NCBI GenBank assembly: GCA_944363895.1
Contig: CALVVP010000066.1
Coordinates: 1 to 6,883 of the forward strand
From: an uncultured Bacilli bacterium
GTDB taxonomy: Bacteria; Bacillota_I; Bacilli_A; RF39; UBA660
Direction of reading: 5' to 3'
Length of the DNA: 6,883 nt
Position 1 is the first letter of the stretch; each line of letters begins with the position of its first letter. Both the position numbers and the translations under genes were made by a program. Positions 5,270 to 6,883 of this stretch are shown here, piece after piece. The notes beneath the pieces were generated by a model. The model was not told the DNA's origin, ran no database searches, and saw only the letters and a list, made by a program, of their open reading frames with translations.

Positions 5270-5770
5270 TTAACTTTCTAAATAATCTTCACCTTTAAAA
5301 GGCTCTGTTCTTAACAAATCAAAATAATTATTTTGTCTTAAAACTTCATAAACAGCAATCGCAACACAATTTGATAAATTTAAAGCCCTAACTTTATCAG
5401 TCATTGGTAATCTAGTACAATGAGCTAAATCTTTATTTAAGATTTCTTTAGGAATACCGGTACTTTCTTTACCAAAAATCAAATAAATATCTTTATCTTT
5501 AAAAGTAAATTCGGTTGGTGTTTTTTTACCATATCTAGTAAAGTAATAGTAAGTTCCAGGATTTTTCTTTTTAAAATCATCAAAATTAGGATAAACCTGA
5601 TAATCACAATTATTAATATAATTAACGCCACATCTTTTAATTGTTTTATCATCTAATTTAAAACCTAAAGGTTCAATCAAATGTAATTTAGAATTAGTCG
5701 CTACACAAGTTCGCATAATATTTCCGGTATTTTGCGGTATTTCCGGTTCATATAAAACGACATGAATCAT
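5270..5770 (-). CDS. trmL: TrmL, tRNA (cytidine/uridine-34-2'-O)-methyltransferase
   Basis: TrmL (YibK/CspR) is a small SPOUT-fold enzyme. It uses S-adenosylmethionine to methylate the 2'-OH of the wobble base in tRNA-Leu(CAA) and tRNA-Leu(UAA). The 166-aa product lacks extra domains, as usual for the family (about 157 aa in E. coli). All three signature regions are present: LYEPEIPQNTGNIMRTC (6-22), the SAM-binding IFGKESTGIPKEIL (98-111), and VRALNLSNCVAIAVYE (127-142). The latter two form the trefoil knot. The knot fold acts as a dimer in characterised relatives. Its ATG overlaps the TGA of the AAA ATPase gene (ATGA), which suggests translational coupling; its own Shine-Dalgarno is weak. 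A tRNA-Leu(CAA), the expected substrate, lies at the left end of this window. Identity is firm, and the target is inferred from the family. Confidence 0.95.
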   Translation of the reverse strand: MIHVVLYEPEIPQNTGNIMRTCVATNSKLHLIEPLGFKLDDKTIKRCGVNYINNCDYQVYPNFDDFKKKNPGTYYYFTRYGKKTPTEFTFKDKDIYLIFGKESTGIPKEILNKDLAHCTRLPMTDKVRALNLSNCVAIAVYEVLRQNNYFDLLRTEPFKGEDYLES

Positions 5771-6714
5771 AGTTCTGTTTGTTCTCTTTCTAAATCTTCT
5801 AACTTAACAACTGGTAAAACAATATTTTCTTGTTGACACAAATCTTTAAAATTGTCGCGAAATTGGTCTAATTCTTTAATAATACTATCAGGATAAATTT
5901 TTCTACTACTTTTAATTGCATTATAAAAATCTTCGACATCAACTTCTTTTTTATTATGGTATAAAGCGGTAGAGAAAGCTTGTGATAATACTGATAAAGC
6001 AACATCAGGATACATAGCAGCAATCCCGTAAACGCGTTTAAATTCACTCGTCGCACTGACGATTGCTTTAACTAATAAATTAGTCACATATTCGTTATAC
6101 TTTATCTTAACTCCTGTTTGCTTTTCTAATTTAGGAATAGTTCCCATTAATATTTTAACTGTTACCTCTTCATTAGGTTCTAAAACATCGATTTTTTCAA
6201 ATCTTCTTAAGAATGCTCGGTCTCTTAAAATATAAGTTTCATATTCGATCGTCGTTGTCGCCCCAATCGCTTTAATATCACCACGGTCTAATCCGGCTTT
6301 TAAAATATTAGCCAAATCCATTGGTCCATCTTCTTTACTGCCAATTAACATATGAATTTCATCGATAAATAATATAACTTTTTCAACTCTTTTTAACTCC
6401 TCGACTAGTTGATTAGCAACTAAAACTTCTCGACCATCAATCGTCATTGTTCCTAATAAAGAAGTTGCATTTAAACGAACAATTCGATAGCCTTTCAAAG
6501 CATCTGGTACTTCGTTACGTTGAATTAAATAAGCAATTCCTTCGACGATGGCTGTCTTACCAATTCCTGGTTTACCAACCAACAAAGCTGATTTTTCTGG
6601 AGTTAACAAAATGACAATCGCTCTTTTTATTTCTTCATCACGAGCAATTGCCGGATTAGTTATATATTCTTTTTTTGTTAAATCATCACCGTATGTATCA
6701 ATCACACTATACAT
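5767..6714 (-). CDS. Free-standing ClpA/B-type AAA+ ATPase (single D1-like domain)
   Basis: The 315-aa product corresponds to only the first ATPase domain (NBD1/D1) of ClpB/ClpC. It starts at the linker that precedes D1 (YGDDLTKKEYITNPAIARDEEIKR, beginning at residue 8; clp proteins read YGxDLT...PVIGRDxEI). The ATPase core is complete: Walker A GKPGIGKT (47-54), Walker B VILFIDE (113-119), sensor 1 GATTT (151-155) and the paired arginine fingers R170-R171 in FLRRFEKI. The Clp N-domain, coiled-coil middle domain and second ATPase domain are absent. The pore-loop motif KYRGEFE is replaced by TMTIDGREV (89-97), and the usual LPDKAIDLIDEA reads YPDVALSVLSQA (235-246). A 60-residue charged helical tail follows. 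The start has an AGGTGA site 6 nt upstream, 2 nt after the thioredoxin-fold gene. ATP binding is expected; classic threading unfoldase activity is doubtful. The substrate is unknown. Confidence 0.88.
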   Translation of the reverse strand: MYSVIDTYGDDLTKKEYITNPAIARDEEIKRAIVILLTPEKSALLVGKPGIGKTAIVEGIAYLIQRNEVPDALKGYRIVRLNATSLLGTMTIDGREVLVANQLVEELKRVEKVILFIDEIHMLIGSKEDGPMDLANILKAGLDRGDIKAIGATTTIEYETYILRDRAFLRRFEKIDVLEPNEEVTVKILMGTIPKLEKQTGVKIKYNEYVTNLLVKAIVSATSEFKRVYGIAAMYPDVALSVLSQAFSTALYHNKKEVDVEDFYNAIKSSRKIYPDSIIKELDQFRDNFKDLCQQENIVLPVVKLEDLEREQTEL

Positions 6715-6716
6715 TA

Positions 6717-6883
6717 TTATTCACCTATGTATCCTAATTGTTCTAATTTATCAAGGACATCATTATATTCACCAGCTCCAACAATCCGATTATAGGTACT
6801 AGTCTCTTCACCTTCTTTGATAAAGATTGTCGTTGGCGTTGAATTAACATGAAACTTACTATATGCTTTAGTATTTTCTTCAT
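6717..6883 (-). CDS. Thioredoxin-fold protein, C-terminal part, cut by the window edge
   Basis: Only the last 54 residues are visible. They contain FHVNSTPTTIFIKEGEE, the typical thioredoxin segment with the cis-proline loop (STP) followed by a beta strand and a turn. Next come NRIVGAGEYNDVLDKLEQLG, a match to the final strand and C-terminal helix. The active-site region (CxxC or a variant) lies beyond the right edge, so redox activity cannot be judged. It could be a thioredoxin or a thioredoxin-like domain of a larger protein. The TAA stop (6719-6717) is 2 nt before the AAA ATPase ATG, and the AGGTGA of that gene lies in its last codons, so the two are co-transcribed and probably coupled. 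The upstream start and promoter are not visible. Confidence 0.85.
   Translation of the reverse strand, partial: EENTKAYSKFHVNSTPTTIFIKEGEETSTYNRIVGAGEYNDVLDKLEQLGYIGE

Noticed and set aside
5868..6056. 62-aa open frame on the minus strand
   Set aside because: It is an alternative frame within the AAA ATPase gene, whose own frame has clear domain support.
5771..6714. AAA ATPase as a broken ClpB pseudogene
   Set aside because: The frame is intact, has a ribosome binding site, keeps all nucleotide-binding motifs, and is coupled directly to trmL, with no D2 remnants nearby.
6548..6802. 84-aa open frame on the plus strand
   Set aside because: It is antisense to the AAA ATPase N-terminus and the thioredoxin-fold gene, without a ribosome binding site.

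Overview
This is a very AT-rich, gene-dense window from what looks like a small-genome, low-GC Gram-positive bacterium (Bacilli or Mollicutes-like, for example an uncultured gut lineage of the RF39 type; the lineage is an inference). The genes include scpA-scpB, a CspR/TrmL-type methyltransferase, an LtaS-type lipoteichoic acid synthase and a DUF3603-like protein. Shine-Dalgarno sites are strong (AAGGAGG, AGGTGA) and promoters are of the TTGACA/TATAAT type. The Trp codons I checked are TGG, and a TGA ends the AAA ATPase gene inside an ATGA overlap with trmL. The window therefore uses the standard bacterial code, which argues against Mycoplasma or Spiroplasma (code 4). No mobile element, CRISPR array or riboswitch was seen, and no stretch over 300 bases lacks a gene.

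All genes lie on the minus strand except one, so in transcription order the window reads right to left. (1) 6883-5270: the end of a thioredoxin-fold gene, a free-standing ClpA/B-type AAA+ ATPase and trmL, packed with a 2-bp gap and a 4-bp overlap. (2) 5208-4624: a single-pass membrane protein with a K-rich then acidic tail, under its own consensus promoter. (3) 4308-4619, the only plus-strand gene: an RNHCP zinc-ribbon protein. It converges on the previous gene at a bidirectional terminator and diverges from the next through overlapping back-to-back promoters. (4) 4225-2282: an LtaS-like polytopic membrane phosphotransferase with its own terminator. (5) 2246-1415: a two-TM small protein overlapping a DUF3603-like gene by 35 nt. 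(6) 1355-85: scpA-scpB, the kleisin and its partner in the SMC condensin complex, from an extended -10 promoter. (7) 39-1: the first half of a tRNA-Leu(CAA), running off the left edge.

Functionally the window mixes chromosome organisation (ScpAB), envelope polymer synthesis (LtaS-like), tRNA wobble modification (TrmL) and a possible protein-remodelling module (thioredoxin fold plus AAA ATPase). TrmL and tRNA-Leu(CAA), a known substrate of its family, are both here. The most unusual items are the D1-only Clp-like ATPase that lacks the usual pore-loop tyrosine motif, the divergent promoters sharing a -35 site, and hairpins that contain the stop codons of the genes they terminate.
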